Shown here: one piece after another, positions 39,418 through 49,726 of the stretch | Layout: the number at the start of each line of letters is the position of its first letter | How positions within the stretch are numbered: position 1 is the first letter of the stretch | Source of the DNA: Lacticaseibacillus hegangensis | GTDB lineage: Bacteria; Bacillota; Bacilli; Lactobacillales; Lactobacillaceae | Reading direction: 5' to 3' | Assembly: GCF_003946465.1 (NCBI RefSeq) | Contig: NZ_RHOL01000004.1 | Location: forward strand, 43,973-107,972 | DNA: 64,000 nucleotides | Translations under genes and position numbers: made by a program | Notes under the pieces: generated by a model | The model's database searches: none | What the model saw: only the letters and a program-made list of their open reading frames with translations | What the model was told of the DNA's origin: nothing

Positions 39418-40413
39418 CTAATTTTCTTCCTTGATCAGGCCCTTGAACAACCCGTAGACAAATTTGTTTGGATCAAACACCTGCAAGTCGTCCATTTTTT
39501 CGCCCAGGCCAACCAGCTTGACCGGCACGTGGAGCGAGTTGCGAATAGCCAGCACGATGCCGCCCTTGCCGGAGCCATCGAGTTTGGTCAAAACAATGCC
39601 GGAGATCTTCGTGGTCTGGTTGAACTCCTTGGCCTGGCTCAGCGCGTTCTGACCGGTGGTGGCATCGAGTACCAGCAGCACCTCCTGCGGCGCATCCGGC
39701 AGCTCGCGCACGATGACGCGCTTGATCTTGTCGAGCTCCTTCATCAGGTTAACCTTATTCTGCAGGCGGCCGGCGGTATCGACCAACAGAACGTCGAAGT
39801 TGTCGTCCTTGGCGCGCTTCACCGCATCGAACACGACCGCGGCGGGATCACCACCGGGTTCTGTCGCCACGACCGGCACCTCGTCGCGCTTGCCCCATTC
39901 CTGCAGCTGCTGGATGGCGCCGGCCCGAAACGTGTCACCGGCCGCCAGCAGAACCTTCTTGCCATCCTGCTGCAGCTGGTGGGCGAGTTTGCCGATGGTC
40001 GTCGTTTTGCCGGCACCGTTGACGCCAACAAACAGGAAGACGGTCGGCCCGGCTTCGGCGTAGTGCAGCGAGTTGTCTTCACCTTCGCCTGCCTCGCCGT
40101 AAATGTCGACCAGCTTTTGCACGATGACTTGGGAGACCTCATCCTTGCTCTTGGCGTTCTTGAGCTTGACCTCATCGCGCAGTTCATCGGTCAGTTGCTC
40201 GGCGGTTTCGAAGCCGACATCGGCGCCGATCAGCATTTCCTCAAGGTCATCGAAGAAGTCCTCATCGACCGAGCGAAAATTGGCAAACAGCGCGTTCAGC
40301 TTTTCGCCGAACGAGCTGCGGCTTTTCTCCAGCCCAGCGTCGTACTTTTCTTCCTCAGCGGTTTCCTGCTGGCCGCCGCCGAATGCTTTCTTCAGCGAAT
40401 CGAATAATCCCAT
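39418..40413 (-). CDS. ftsY: SRP receptor FtsY
   Basis: 331-aa SRP GTPase: short acidic A region (about 1-35), N domain, then G domain with GVNGAGKTTTIGKL, DTAGRLQNK and TKLDGSGKGG. It docks SRP-ribosome complexes at the membrane. Nine bp after smc; the rnc-smc-ftsY order is conserved in Firmicutes. Confidence 0.97.
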   Translation of the reverse strand: MGLFDSLKKAFGGGQQETAEEEKYDAGLEKSRSSFGEKLNALFANFRSVDEDFFDDLEEMLIGADVGFETAEQLTDELRDEVKLKNAKSKDEVSQVIVQKLVDIYGEAGEGEDNSLHYAEAGPTVFLFVGVNGAGKTTTIGKLAHQLQQDGKKVLLAAGDTFRAGAIQQLQEWGKRDEVPVVATEPGGDPAAVVFDAVKRAKDDNFDVLLVDTAGRLQNKVNLMKELDKIKRVIVRELPDAPQEVLLVLDATTGQNALSQAKEFNQTTKISGIVLTKLDGSGKGGIVLAIRNSLHVPVKLVGLGEKMDDLQVFDPNKFVYGLFKGLIKEEN

Positions 40414-40422
40414 GACTGCCTC

Positions 40423-43400
40423 CTATTTTGAAACTGGCTCGGTATTTTCATCTTGAACCTGATCCAAGGACACGGCGACCATCTTGGACACACCGGATTC
40501 TTGCATCGTCACGCCATACAGCATGTTGGCGGCGAGCATGGTGCCGCGCCGGTGCGTGATGACAATGAACTGCGTGTCCGAACTGTAATCGCGCAGGAAG
40601 TGGCCGAAGCGATCGACGTTAACGTCGTCCAGGCTGGCCTCAACTTCATCCAAAATGGAAAATGGCACCGGCCGCACCTTCAGAATCGCGAACAACAGCA
40701 CAATGGCCGTCAGCGCGCGCTCCCCCCCAGACAGCAGGGACAGCCGCGTCAGCTTCTTGCCAGGCGGCTGCGCTGAGATCTCGATCCCGGTATTGAGCAG
40801 ATCGTCCGGAGCGGTCAGGGTCAGGTGCGCCTCTCCGCCGCCAAACATCTGCGGAAAAATGGCTTCAAAGGCGGCGTTGGTGGCCTCGTACATGTCCTTG
40901 AAGCGACTTTTGACCTCTTCGTCCAGCTCACCCATCGTGGCTTCCAGCTGGGTTTTCGCGGCGATCAAGTCGTCCTGCTGCTTGGTCAAGAAATCAAACC
41001 GTTCCTTGACATTCTCGTATTCAGTGATCGCGTTCGGATTGACCGGGCCCAACTCGTCCAGCCCGCGCTTTAACAGCTTGAGCTGCGATTTTAGCTGCGG
41101 CAGTTCTGCCGGCTTGCTGGTCGTGGCCTTCAGGGCCGCTTCATAAGTGAGCTGGTAATCTTCCGACAATGTGGCCAGTCGATTATCCAGGTTAACCTTG
41201 ATCCGCGAAAGCGAGGCGCTTTGCTGCTCGGCCTGTGCCATCGCCGTGTGCTGCTGGGTGTAGGTCGTCGTGATTTCGGCCGACACGCTGCTGAGTTTGC
41301 CGCGATTGGTGGCTTTCTCCTTGGTCAGTTTGTCTTGCTCCTCACGCAATGCCTTGGTGCTGACTTTTAACTGGGCGATGGTCTGCGTCCGGGTCTGCTT
41401 GTCAGTCGCACTTTCCTCAGCCGCCTGCTGAATTTTGGCGATCCGTTCCTTCAGCTGAGCCAAGGATTGGGTACTGGTTTGCACTTGATCTTGCCACTGC
41501 GCCAGTTGGGTCTTGGTGGTTTCGGCCGTGCTTTTAAGCACCGCCAGTTGCGTCTGCAAGTCGTTGACTTTTGCTTGGACCTCAGCCGCACTGGCCTCGG
41601 CCTGGCTTTGCTGCGCCTTGGTGCGGTCGATTTGGTCTTGAGTCTCGGTCAACGCCTTGGCCACTGCTTCCGCCTGACCGGTCAACGTCTCGATCTTTTG
41701 ATCATAATCGTCGGCGGTCCCGGTTGCCAGCTTTGCGGCTTGTCGCTGCCGGTCAAGCTGGGTCAAACTAGCCTGCTGGGCATCCAGCTGGGCTTTTTGG
41801 GCGGAAAGATCCGCCAGCGCCTGATTGACCGCGCGGTCGGCTTCCGTGGCTGCAGTCTGGGCGGTAGTCAGCTTGGCTTGCAGGCCATGCACTAAGTCGG
41901 TTTGCTTGGCCAAAGCATCTTTCATCTGCCGCAGCTGCGCGTGCAGCTGCGTGACCTCCTGGGTGCGCGCCAGCGGCGACACGCCTTGCTTGCGCGTCTG
42001 GCCACCGGTCAAGGCGCCACCGGGAGTCAAAATATCACCGTCAAGCGTCACAATGCGGTAGCGATGGTGTGTCAAATTGGCCAGTTTGATCCCGGCGTCC
42101 AAGGTCTCGGCGACGATCAGGCTGCCGAGCAGGTTTTCCATGACCGGCGCCACTTCGGGCCGGAAGCGCACCAATTCGACGCCGACGCCGATGAACCCAG
42201 GCTGGCCAGCCAGTTCGGCGGCAACACTCGCCGGCAGGTTCCGCGGCCGGATCACAGCGGTCGGCAAAAAGGTCGCCCGCCCGGCCCGCGTCTGCTTGAG
42301 GTACGTGATGGCCTGCTTGGCGGCCTGCTCAGAAGTCGTCACGATCGCCTGCAAACTGCCACCCAAGGCCACATCAAAGGCCTGCTGGTACTTGCTTGGC
42401 ACAGCCAGCAGCTCGGCGACGGCGCCGATGACGCCTTCGAGCTGCGCCTTATTTTTCAGCACGGCGCGCACGCCGGAATAGAATCCGGCGTAATCATCTT
42501 TCAGCTCCTGCAGGGTCTCATAGCGCGAGTTGGCGCGCTGGTACAGCGTGGTCGCCTGGTTGAGGCGGTCTTGGGCGTCCGCAAACGCCTGCTGAACGGT
42601 TTCCGCTTGTTCATGCGCCGCCGCCGCTTTGGTGCGCGCATCTTCGCTGGCGGCGGTCAGTTTGGCCACCTGCCCGATCAGCTGATCGACTGTCTCCTGC
42701 TGAGCCTGCTGGCGCTTGTTCAGCTCGGAAAGCCGCGCCCGGTCGGCGGCGCTTTGGTTCTGCGCCACCTGCTGATCCTTTTGCGCAGCGGCCAGGGCAT
42801 TCTTGGTGTCCGCCTGCTGCCGCAGCAGGTCAATATATTTGGCCTGGGCTGCATCGAGCTGCTTGGCCAGTGCTTCCGGCGACTGCGCGCCGGCGCGTGC
42901 AGCCGTCAACTTTTCGGCTAACTGCTTGCGCTGCGCCGCTTGTTCGGTCTGAGTGCGCGTCAGATTTGCCACGCGCTGTTTCGCATCGGCCAGGTCGGTT
43001 TGCGCCTGCGCCAACTGCGCCTGCAGATCCTTCAAGGTCTCCTGCGCGTTATTGGCGCGCTCGGACGACACGTTGACCTCACCGGTGAGACTTTCCAGCT
43101 TCATCGATTGAGATAGCAGCGAATCGTTCAGCTTGGTCAGCTTGGCGTCCAGCTCCTGGTCGGTCGCCGTCAGGGTTTCCGACTGGCCCTCCAGGTGCTT
43201 GGCCTTGGCAGTCAGCGCGGCCACGGTCTCCTTGGTGACCGTGGCTTCCCCTTGCGTCTTGGTCTGCTCGTCAGCCAACTGCTGGATCTCCAGGGCCAGA
43301 ATTTCTTTATGAATGCGCTGGTAGTCTTTCGTCTGGCGTTCGTAGTCGCGAGCCAGTGAGGCCTGCTCGGCTAGCGGCGTGACTTGCTTGTGCAGCTCGG

Positions 43401-43986
43401 ACACGATGTCGTTGATGCGATCCAGATTGTCCTGCGTTTCTTTGAGCTCCGCCTGGGCCTTGGTTTTCTGCTGTTTGTACTTCAAAACACCGGCGGCTTC
43501 TTCAAGAATGCCGCGCCGGTCCTCTGGTTTCGAATTAAAAATCGCCTCGACGCGGCCCTGAGAAATGAACGAGAAACTCTCCTTGCCCAGCCCCGAATCC
43601 ATGAACAGGTCGACGATGTCCTTAAGCCGGACATTTTGATTGTTGATCAGAAAATCCGATTCGCCATCACGAAAAAGCCGCCGGGTCACCGTGACCGCGG
43701 CCGGCTGCTTCGGCAAATAGCCGTCTGAATTATCAAACGTCATCGTCACTTCGGCGCGGTTGAGCGGCGGCCGGGTGGCGGTGCCGGCAAAGATCACGTC
43801 GCCCATTTTCTCGCCGCGCAAAGACTTCGCGCTTTGTTCGCCGAGTGCCCAGCGAATGGCCTCGGTGATGTTGCTTTTGCCTGACCCGTTAGGCCCGACG
43901 ATGCCGGTCAAGCCGGACACAAAATCAATCTCGGTTTTATCCGCGAACGATTTGAAGCCGTTGATTGTCAGATGTCTTAACTGCAT
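40423..43986 (-). CDS. smc: Chromosome segregation protein SMC
   Basis: 1187-aa SMC ATPase: N-terminal Walker A GPNGSGKSN (about 32-40), long coiled coils rich in Ala and Gln on either side of a hinge (about 505-680, ending in GGALTGGQTRKQG), and a C-terminal head with signature LLSGGERALTA and Walker B ILDEVEASLDD. It works with ScpAB in chromosome folding. Sits 10 bp after rnc. Confidence 0.97.
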   Translation of the reverse strand: MQLRHLTINGFKSFADKTEIDFVSGLTGIVGPNGSGKSNITEAIRWALGEQSAKSLRGEKMGDVIFAGTATRPPLNRAEVTMTFDNSDGYLPKQPAAVTVTRRLFRDGESDFLINNQNVRLKDIVDLFMDSGLGKESFSFISQGRVEAIFNSKPEDRRGILEEAAGVLKYKQQKTKAQAELKETQDNLDRINDIVSELHKQVTPLAEQASLARDYERQTKDYQRIHKEILALEIQQLADEQTKTQGEATVTKETVAALTAKAKHLEGQSETLTATDQELDAKLTKLNDSLLSQSMKLESLTGEVNVSSERANNAQETLKDLQAQLAQAQTDLADAKQRVANLTRTQTEQAAQRKQLAEKLTAARAGAQSPEALAKQLDAAQAKYIDLLRQQADTKNALAAAQKDQQVAQNQSAADRARLSELNKRQQAQQETVDQLIGQVAKLTAASEDARTKAAAAHEQAETVQQAFADAQDRLNQATTLYQRANSRYETLQELKDDYAGFYSGVRAVLKNKAQLEGVIGAVAELLAVPSKYQQAFDVALGGSLQAIVTTSEQAAKQAITYLKQTRAGRATFLPTAVIRPRNLPASVAAELAGQPGFIGVGVELVRFRPEVAPVMENLLGSLIVAETLDAGIKLANLTHHRYRIVTLDGDILTPGGALTGGQTRKQGVSPLARTQEVTQLHAQLRQMKDALAKQTDLVHGLQAKLTTAQTAATEADRAVNQALADLSAQKAQLDAQQASLTQLDRQRQAAKLATGTADDYDQKIETLTGQAEAVAKALTETQDQIDRTKAQQSQAEASAAEVQAKVNDLQTQLAVLKSTAETTKTQLAQWQDQVQTSTQSLAQLKERIAKIQQAAEESATDKQTRTQTIAQLKVSTKALREEQDKLTKEKATNRGKLSSVSAEITTTYTQQHTAMAQAEQQSASLSRIKVNLDNRLATLSEDYQLTYEAALKATTSKPAELPQLKSQLKLLKRGLDELGPVNPNAITEYENVKERFDFLTKQQDDLIAAKTQLEATMGELDEEVKSRFKDMYEATNAAFEAIFPQMFGGGEAHLTLTAPDDLLNTGIEISAQPPGKKLTRLSLLSGGERALTAIVLLFAILKVRPVPFSILDEVEASLDDVNVDRFGHFLRDYSSDTQFIVITHRRGTMLAANMLYGVTMQESGVSKMVAVSLDQVQDENTEPVSK

Positions 43987-43996
43987 GCACTTTCAC

Positions 43997-44695
43997 TCAC
44001 TTTGCGCGAAGCTTGGTCAACGCATCGTCGGCCGCGGCCTGCTCCGCCGCTTTTTTATTCTTGCCTACACCAGAGCCGAGCACGGTGCCGTCAACCGCAA
44101 CGTCCACTTGGAACTGCCGGGCGTGCGCCGGGCCAGATTCCGCCAGCAAGTGGTACTCAATGTCGACTTCCCCATCCTGCTGGACGTACTCCTGCAGCGC
44201 GGTTTTGTGATCCATATCGGCTGAGAACTCGCCGGCGTCAATTTTAGGAAAAATGATCTGCTTGGCAAACTTAATGTTGGCTTCGCGGCCCTGGTCCAGG
44301 TACAAGGCACCGTTAAAGGCTTCAAACAGGTCTTCCAGCAAGGTCAACCGCTTGCGGGCCCCGGCGCGTTCCTCGCCCTTGCCCAGCTTGATGTAGCGGT
44401 CAAAGTGCGCTTCTTTGGAAAAGCCTGAAAACGCGCGCGTGCGGACTGCCGCCGAACGCATCCGCGTCAGGTCGCCTTCCGGCAGGTCTGGAAACTTCCG
44501 GTACAAGTAATCTGAGACCGTCAGCTCAAGCACGGCATCCCCGAGAAATTCGAGCCGCTCGTTGTCCTTGAGGCCGAGCTCCTTATGCTCGTTGACGTAG
44601 GACGAATGCGTAAACGCTTCGTCGAGCAGGCTCAAGTCTTTGAACTCGATTTCGTACCGCTGGCGTAACTCACTGACGAACTCAGATGCGACCAT
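43997..44695 (-). CDS. rnc: Ribonuclease III
   Basis: 232-aa endonuclease for double-stranded RNA (rRNA and mRNA processing). The signature NERLEFLGDAVLEL with catalytic Glu and Asp is at about 42-55; a C-terminal dsRNA-binding domain ends GKNKKAAEQAAADDAL. ATG 44695 with AGGAGGTCAAC. A -10 like TATAAT at 44735-44740 (minus) suggests a promoter, with a weak -35. Confidence 0.96.
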   Translation of the reverse strand: MVASEFVSELRQRYEIEFKDLSLLDEAFTHSSYVNEHKELGLKDNERLEFLGDAVLELTVSDYLYRKFPDLPEGDLTRMRSAAVRTRAFSGFSKEAHFDRYIKLGKGEERAGARKRLTLLEDLFEAFNGALYLDQGREANIKFAKQIIFPKIDAGEFSADMDHKTALQEYVQQDGEVDIEYHLLAESGPAHARQFQVDVAVDGTVLGSGVGKNKKAAEQAAADDALTKLRAK

Positions 44696-44787
44696 TGTTG
44701 ACCTCCTGTAATTTGGCTAAACATACTCTAATCCATTATACAGAACGACTGGGTCTAACACCAGCCGCCCAATGACGCGGATGAGCT

Positions 44788-44817
44788 TAAAAGACACGCC
44801 TGCTGCTTGCAGGCGTG
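44788..44817 (-). terminator. Terminator of metE-metF
   Basis: Perfect nine-bp stem CACGCCTGC/GCAGGCGTG with a five-base loop, then TCTTTT on the minus strand. Confidence 0.92.
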
Positions 44818-44831
44818 CCGTCTAAGCTAAA

Positions 44832-45704
44832 TTACTGACGCACCAGGGACCGCGTCGCCTCAACAATGCGCTTGGCGACCGTCGGGTTGTCCATGGTGTA
44901 AAGGTGGATGCCATCGACCCCGTGCACCATCAGGTCAACGATTTGATCGATGGCGTAGGCAATGCCAGCGTCACGCATGGCTTCGGGGCGCCCCTCGTAG
45001 TGTTTCATCATGCTGAGAAATTTTTCCGGCAAGCTGACCCCGCAGGTCAAGGCCATCGTGTCGATCTGGTGCTGGCTGAGCACTGGCATAATCCCGGCCT
45101 CGATAGGCACTTGGATGCCAGCTGCCCGCGCCCGCGCCACAAAGTCGTAAAAGACGTGATTATCGAAGAACAGCTGCGAGATCAGCTGAGAGGCCCCAGC
45201 GTCGACTTTTTCCTTCAAGTGGCGCAAATCAGCCTCGGGGCTGGTCGCCTCGGGATGTGTCTCGGGGTAACAGGCCGCGACGACGTTAAAGTCGCCGTAC
45301 TCGTGAATGTGCGTGATCAGGTCACTGGCATGCGGAAAATCGTTGGCAACCCGGCCGCCATCAGGAATATCACCGCGCAAGGCCAAAATATTTTCAATGC
45401 CGGCCGCCTTGAAGTCATCCAGCAGGCTGTCGACCTCGGCCGTCGTCAGCTGCACCGCAGGCAGATGCGCAACCGCCGGCAGACCGTACTGTTGCTGGAT
45501 CCGGTCAGCTAGGTCCAGCGTCACGCGGCGCTGATCTTTGGCCCCGGTGTGAAGCGTCACCGAAACAAAATCCGGATTCAGCTCGGAAACGGCACTGATG
45601 GTGTCATCAATGCGGCGGTAGTCATCATCAGTGTTCCGGCGGCGCGGCGGAAACAACTCGAAGGACAGGACCTGATGATCATTAAACAGTCGGTTGACTT
45701 TCAT
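44832..45704 (-). CDS. metF: 5,10-methylenetetrahydrofolate reductase
   Basis: 290-aa FAD-dependent TIM-barrel enzyme producing 5-methyl-[18 protein letters not shown] and the [14 protein letters not shown] stretch are family marks. Overlaps metE by 23 bp and so is coupled with it. The product is the methyl donor for MetE. An unusual insert in the rnc/acpP neighbourhood; controlled by the T-box upstream of metE. Confidence 0.96.
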   Translation of the reverse strand: MKVNRLFNDHQVLSFELFPPRRRNTDDDYRRIDDTISAVSELNPDFVSVTLHTGAKDQRRVTLDLADRIQQQYGLPAVAHLPAVQLTTAEVDSLLDDFKAAGIENILALRGDIPDGGRVANDFPHASDLITHIHEYGDFNVVAACYPETHPEATSPEADLRHLKEKVDAGASQLISQLFFDNHVFYDFVARARAAGIQVPIEAGIMPVLSQHQIDTMALTCGVSLPEKFLSMMKHYEGRPEAMRDAGIAYAIDQIVDLMVHGVDGIHLYTMDNPTVAKRIVEATRSLVRQ

Positions 45705-47970
45705 GCGCGAGCTCCTCTCGTACCTGTTTGGTCGCTTCGACCATGTTGCGCAGGCTCGCGACCGTTTCAGGCTCCTCGCGGGTCTTCAAACCACAGTCAG
45801 GATTGATCCAGACGTTCTCCTTAGGAATGCGCCGGAGAATCTCGTGAATGATCTTGACGATTTCGTCCTTGGACGGCACGCGCGGCGAGTGAATGTCGTA
45901 TACGCCAGGGCCGACGTGGGTCTCAAAGTGAACGTCGTGCAGCACATCCAGCAGCGTCATGTCGGCGCGGGCGGCTTCAAAACTAATCACATCCGCGTCC
46001 AGCGCGTCAATGGCCTCGATGATGTCGCCAAATTCGGAGTAGCACATGTGGGTGTGAATCTGAGTCCCTGGCTGCACCTTCGCGCCGACCAGCCGGAATG
46101 CCGGCACGGCCCAGTCCAGGTACTTACTGTTCCAGTCCTTTTTGCGCAGCGGCAGGTTTTCCCGCAAGGCCGGCTCATCGATCTGGATGATCTTGATGCC
46201 GTGCTTTTCCAGATCCAGCACTTCGCCTTGAAGCGCCAGTGCGATTTGCTCCGTGGAAACCTTAGGCGAAACATCCTCGCGCGGGAACGACCAGTTGAGA
46301 ATCGTCACCGGCCCGGTCAGCATCCCCTTTACCGGCTTGTCCGTCTGGCTCTGGGCGTACACCGACTCCGCCACGGTGATCGGATGCGTGCGCACCACGT
46401 CACCCCAAATGATCGGCGGCTTGACCCCGCGGGTCCCATAGGACTGCACCCACCCGTTTTCGGTGAAGCGGAAGCCCTTGAGGTTATCGCCAAAGTACTC
46501 GACCATGTCGTTGCGTTCAAATTCGCCGTGGACCAGCACATCCAGTCCGAGGTCCTCTTGGATCTTCAGCCAGCGCCGCTCTTCCTTGTGATTGAACGCA
46601 GTGTATTCTTCTTCCGTGATGTTGCCCTTGCGGAACTCGGCGCGATTCTTACGCACCGCCGCCGTCTGCGGGAATGACCCGATTGTCGTGGTCGGCAAAA
46701 TTGGCAGGTTGAACTCCTTGGCCTGAATCGCCAGGCGCTCCTTGCGTGCCGGCAGCCGCTTGTAATCTTCCGGCTTCAACGCCGCAATTTTGGCGTTGAT
46801 GGCCGGGTCCTCATCGTAGCGCGGCGTGGCAAACAGGTGCCGGTTCGTCAGCACCGCCGGCGTGTCGCGCTTGGCCTTCCGCGCCTCATCCAGCTCGCGC
46901 AGCTCAGTCAGCTTTTCTTCAGCAAACGCCAGGTAGCGCAACTCTGCGGGGTCGATTTTCGTCTCGTTCTTGGTGGTGTATGGCACGTGCAGCAGCGACG
47001 TCGAGGTCGAAAGCACGATCTGGTCCGCCACCTCGTCCAGCTGAGACAGCAACGTCAGCGTTTTATCGTAGTTGGTGCGCCAGATGTTTTTGCCGTTGAT
47101 CACCCCGGCATACAGCACCTTGTCCTTCGGGAAGCCTTGCGTCGTCAGCAAGTCCAAGTTGACCTTGCCTTCGATGAAGTCCAGGCCAAACCCGTCAAAC
47201 GCCAGGCTGGTCAGATTCTGGTAGGAATCGGTGACGTCGCCAAAGTACGTCTGCAGCAGGATCTTCGCGGGCCCTTTTTGAGCCAGAACTGCCGTGTAAA
47301 GCTGCTTGAAGAGCGCCCTGTCCGCATCCGTTTGGTCAAACACCAGCGCCGGCTCATCCAGCTGGATCCACTCGGCGCCTTCGCCGACCAGGCGGCTGAT
47401 GATTTCGGCGTACGCCGCCACCAGCGCGTCCACAAAGTCCGCTGGCTGTTTGCCATCCAGGAAGCGGCTCAGGTGCAGCAGCGTGTACGGCCCCACGAGC
47501 GTTGGCCGCGCGTTGATGCCTTGCTCCTTGGCTTCCTTGAATTGGGCAAACAGCTGCCAGTCGCGCACCTTGATCTGGGTATCTCGGTCAAATTCAGGCA
47601 CCAGGTAATGGTAGTTCGTGTTGAACCACTTCTTCATGGACAGCGCCTTGACGTCGCCCGCTGCGCCTTGGTAGCCGCGGGCCAGCGCAAAGTACTCGTC
47701 TAGAGGCGCCAGCTTCAGGTCCTGGTAGCGCTGCGGCACAATGTTGAGCAGAAAGGCCGTGTCCAAGGTGGTGTCGAAGAATGAAAAGTCACCGGTCGGC
47801 ACCTGGTCGATCCCCGCCTGCTTGATGGTTGCCCAGTTGGCCTGACGCAGCTTTTTCGCCGTGTCCTGCAGCTCCTCGGCGGAGATGCGCTGCTTGAAAT
47901 AGTGCTGGGTCGCAAACTTGAGCTCACGGTGGGCCCCGATGCGCGGATAACCAATAATTGTTGTTGTCAT
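45682..47970 (-). CDS. metE: Cobalamin-independent methionine synthase
   Basis: 762-aa MetE moving the methyl group from methyl-THF-polyglutamate to homocysteine. It has two TIM barrels: the N-terminal starts [17 protein letters not shown], the catalytic C-terminal barrel has [10 protein letters not shown] and zinc-ligand segments HTHMCYSEF and [12 protein letters not shown] 47970 has AGGAGC upstream. Expression should depend on T-box antitermination under methionine starvation. Confidence 0.97.
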   Translation of the reverse strand: MTTTIIGYPRIGAHRELKFATQHYFKQRISAEELQDTAKKLRQANWATIKQAGIDQVPTGDFSFFDTTLDTAFLLNIVPQRYQDLKLAPLDEYFALARGYQGAAGDVKALSMKKWFNTNYHYLVPEFDRDTQIKVRDWQLFAQFKEAKEQGINARPTLVGPYTLLHLSRFLDGKQPADFVDALVAAYAEIISRLVGEGAEWIQLDEPALVFDQTDADRALFKQLYTAVLAQKGPAKILLQTYFGDVTDSYQNLTSLAFDGFGLDFIEGKVNLDLLTTQGFPKDKVLYAGVINGKNIWRTNYDKTLTLLSQLDEVADQIVLSTSTSLLHVPYTTKNETKIDPAELRYLAFAEEKLTELRELDEARKAKRDTPAVLTNRHLFATPRYDEDPAINAKIAALKPEDYKRLPARKERLAIQAKEFNLPILPTTTIGSFPQTAAVRKNRAEFRKGNITEEEYTAFNHKEERRWLKIQEDLGLDVLVHGEFERNDMVEYFGDNLKGFRFTENGWVQSYGTRGVKPPIIWGDVVRTHPITVAESVYAQSQTDKPVKGMLTGPVTILNWSFPREDVSPKVSTEQIALALQGEVLDLEKHGIKIIQIDEPALRENLPLRKKDWNSKYLDWAVPAFRLVGAKVQPGTQIHTHMCYSEFGDIIEAIDALDADVISFEAARADMTLLDVLHDVHFETHVGPGVYDIHSPRVPSKDEIVKIIHEILRRIPKENVWINPDCGLKTREEPETVASLRNMVEATKQVREELAHESQPTV

Positions 47971-47991
47971 GATTTTGCTCCTTTTTGCGAT

Positions 47992-48268
47992 AAAAAAAGC
48001 CGCCCCCACACTCCTAGAGAGTGCAAGGGCAGCTTGGCTGCGTTACCACCTTGTATACACGACTGACTCACGCCAGCCGCCTCGATCAGTCCGACCTTGC
48101 GGTGAGACTCGGCGCTGTAATGGGCGCACCCAGACCAACTTTGCAAATGCTCAGCCGGCCGCGGCAGCAAAGACCATCTTCGCCGAGTTGCCTGCACCGC
48201 TTCTCATCCCCTGCGGCTTTCTGTTCCAGACTCGTCGGTTACTCATCTTTTAATCGCGTTTTAATGTT
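47992..48268 (-). ncRNA. T-box leader (probably methionine-specific) of metE-metF
   Basis: About 275-nt leader on the minus strand. The T-box sequence AAGGTGGTAACGC is at 48040-48053, followed by a terminator whose 16-bp stem (with wobbles) ends in seven T (47992-48034). The antiterminator would use the T-box bases instead. Stem I elements (GATGAGTA, AGAAAGCC, GAAGCGGTGCAGG) are seen. An ATG in GAAGATGGTC (48175-48177) is a candidate specifier, agreeing with methionine genes downstream; the exact specifier is inferred. Confidence 0.88.
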
Positions 48269-48274
48269 GTGAAA

Positions 48275-48304
48275 ATTCTAACCCTGAATGCAAGGCCCTG
48301 TCAA
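48275..48304 (-). promoter_or_regulatory. Promoter of the T-box leader
   Basis: Minus strand TTGACA (48299-48304), 18-bp spacer, TAGAAT (48275-48280). Confidence 0.83.
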
Positions 48305-48348
48305 CAATAAACCCAGCGAAAATTAAAAACCCATGAACTTCCGCACTA

Positions 48349-48385
48349 AAAAACCACCTGGTGAGCGCGGGCCTGCCAGGTGGTC
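48349..48385 (-). terminator. Terminator of plsX-acpP
   Basis: Nine-bp stem ACCACCTGG/CCAGGTGGT around a 14-base GC-rich loop, then TTTTTTAG on the minus strand. Confidence 0.9.
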
Positions 48386-48394
48386 ATCGATTGC

Positions 48395-48640
48395 TTACTT
48401 ATTTTGGTGATCGAGTACGTACTGCACCGCATCCCCGACGGTTTGGATGTTTTCGGCATCCTCGTCTGGGATCTCGGCCCCAAAGGTATCCTCGAGCTCA
48501 AGCACAAACTCAACGGAATCAATTGAGTCGGCATCGAGGTCGGTCTTAAAGTTCAACTCTTTGGTGACCTTGGCCGCCGGGACCTGGAAGTGGTCCTCGA
48601 TCAGCCCGGCGATTTTATCAAATACTTCCTGCTCTGACAT
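48395..48640 (-). CDS. acpP: Acyl carrier protein
   Basis: 81-aa acidic four-helix protein. The 4'-phosphopantetheine attachment site is Ser39 in DADSIDSVEF (usual DSL is DSI here). Located 54 bp after plsX, which uses acyl-ACP, so a phospholipid-synthesis role is likely. ATG 48640 with AGGAGGCGCAC. Confidence 0.95.
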   Translation of the reverse strand: MSEQEVFDKIAGLIEDHFQVPAAKVTKELNFKTDLDADSIDSVEFVLELEDTFGAEIPDEDAENIQTVGDAVQYVLDHQNK

Positions 48641-48694
48641 AGTGCGCCTCCTTGATTTTCACGCAATTTAGCATACCTGATTTGGGGTGCTTTG

Positions 48695-49699
48695 TCACGC
48701 CTTGGTCGCTGGATGGGCCTGGAAGTAATCGACCACTTTCTGGACGGTGCCGGTTTCCACCATTTGCTTGACCTGTTTGACCGTGTAGTAAACGGCTTTG
48801 GCATCCGCGCCGCCGTGCGCCTTGACGACCGGGGCCTTGAGCCCCAGCAAGACGGCCCCGCCATAACTGGACACGTCAAACGTGCTGGCCACGGACTGAA
48901 TGCCATCCTTCAGCAGCAGCCCGCCGAGCTTTGCCTTCACGCCGTTGTCCATGATGGCGTGCTTGACCAGCCCCAAAATGGTGCGGGCCGAGCCCTCGAT
49001 GGTCTTGAGCACCGCGTTGCCGGTGAAGCCGTCAGTCACCACCACGTCTGCCGTGTGCTTGAGGATCGAGTCAGATTCGACGTTGCCGACAAAATTGATC
49101 CCATCCAGCGCACTGAGCAGCTTGTAAGTCTCCTGATGCAGCTCGTTGCCTTTATTGGCTTCGGTGCCGTTATTCAGCAGCCCCACCTTGGGATTTTTCA
49201 GCCCGCGCAGATCACGGGCATAAAAGTCGCCCATAATCGCGTACTGAACCAGTTGCGACGCCCGGTTCTCGGCGTTGGCGCCGACGTCAAGCATCACAAA
49301 ACCCGCGCCGTCCGTGGTCGGCAAAGTCGGCATCAGGCCAGGCCGGTCGATGCCCTTGATGCGGCCCACAATGAACAGGCCGGCCGCAAGCAGCGCCCCA
49401 GTTGAGCCCAGCGAGATCATCGCGTCGGCCTCACCGCTTTTGACGGCCTGGGCGGCCAGGACCATGGAGGCCTGCTTCTTGCTGCGAATCGCGCGCACTG
49501 GCTCGTCGTCGGAGTTGACCTTCTCAGTCGTGTGAATAATCGTCACGTGAGAATCGTTTTTCAGCAGGGGCCGAATCTTGTTCTCGTCCCCGTAAAGCAG
49601 AAAGTCGACGTCTTGAAGCTCGTCGCGGGCCTGTTCAACCCCTTGAATCACAACCTCAGGGGCGTGATCGCCGCCCATCGCATCGATAGCAATTTTCAT
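48695..49699 (-). CDS. plsX: Phosphate acyltransferase PlsX
   Basis: 334-aa enzyme making acyl-phosphate from acyl-ACP and phosphate, the first step of phosphatidic acid synthesis with Pls[15 protein letters not shown] is the family N-terminus; the central LVDVGAN-type motif reads MLDVGANAE. Lies between recG and acpP, as in Firmicutes generally. Confidence 0.97.
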   Translation of the reverse strand: MKIAIDAMGGDHAPEVVIQGVEQARDELQDVDFLLYGDENKIRPLLKNDSHVTIIHTTEKVNSDDEPVRAIRSKKQASMVLAAQAVKSGEADAMISLGSTGALLAAGLFIVGRIKGIDRPGLMPTLPTTDGAGFVMLDVGANAENRASQLVQYAIMGDFYARDLRGLKNPKVGLLNNGTEANKGNELHQETYKLLSALDGINFVGNVESDSILKHTADVVVTDGFTGNAVLKTIEGSARTILGLVKHAIMDNGVKAKLGGLLLKDGIQSVASTFDVSSYGGAVLLGLKAPVVKAHGGADAKAVYYTVKQVKQMVETGTVQKVVDYFQAHPATKA

Positions 49700-49726
49700 C
49701 GTTTTATTCTCCTCTTCACACTGTTC

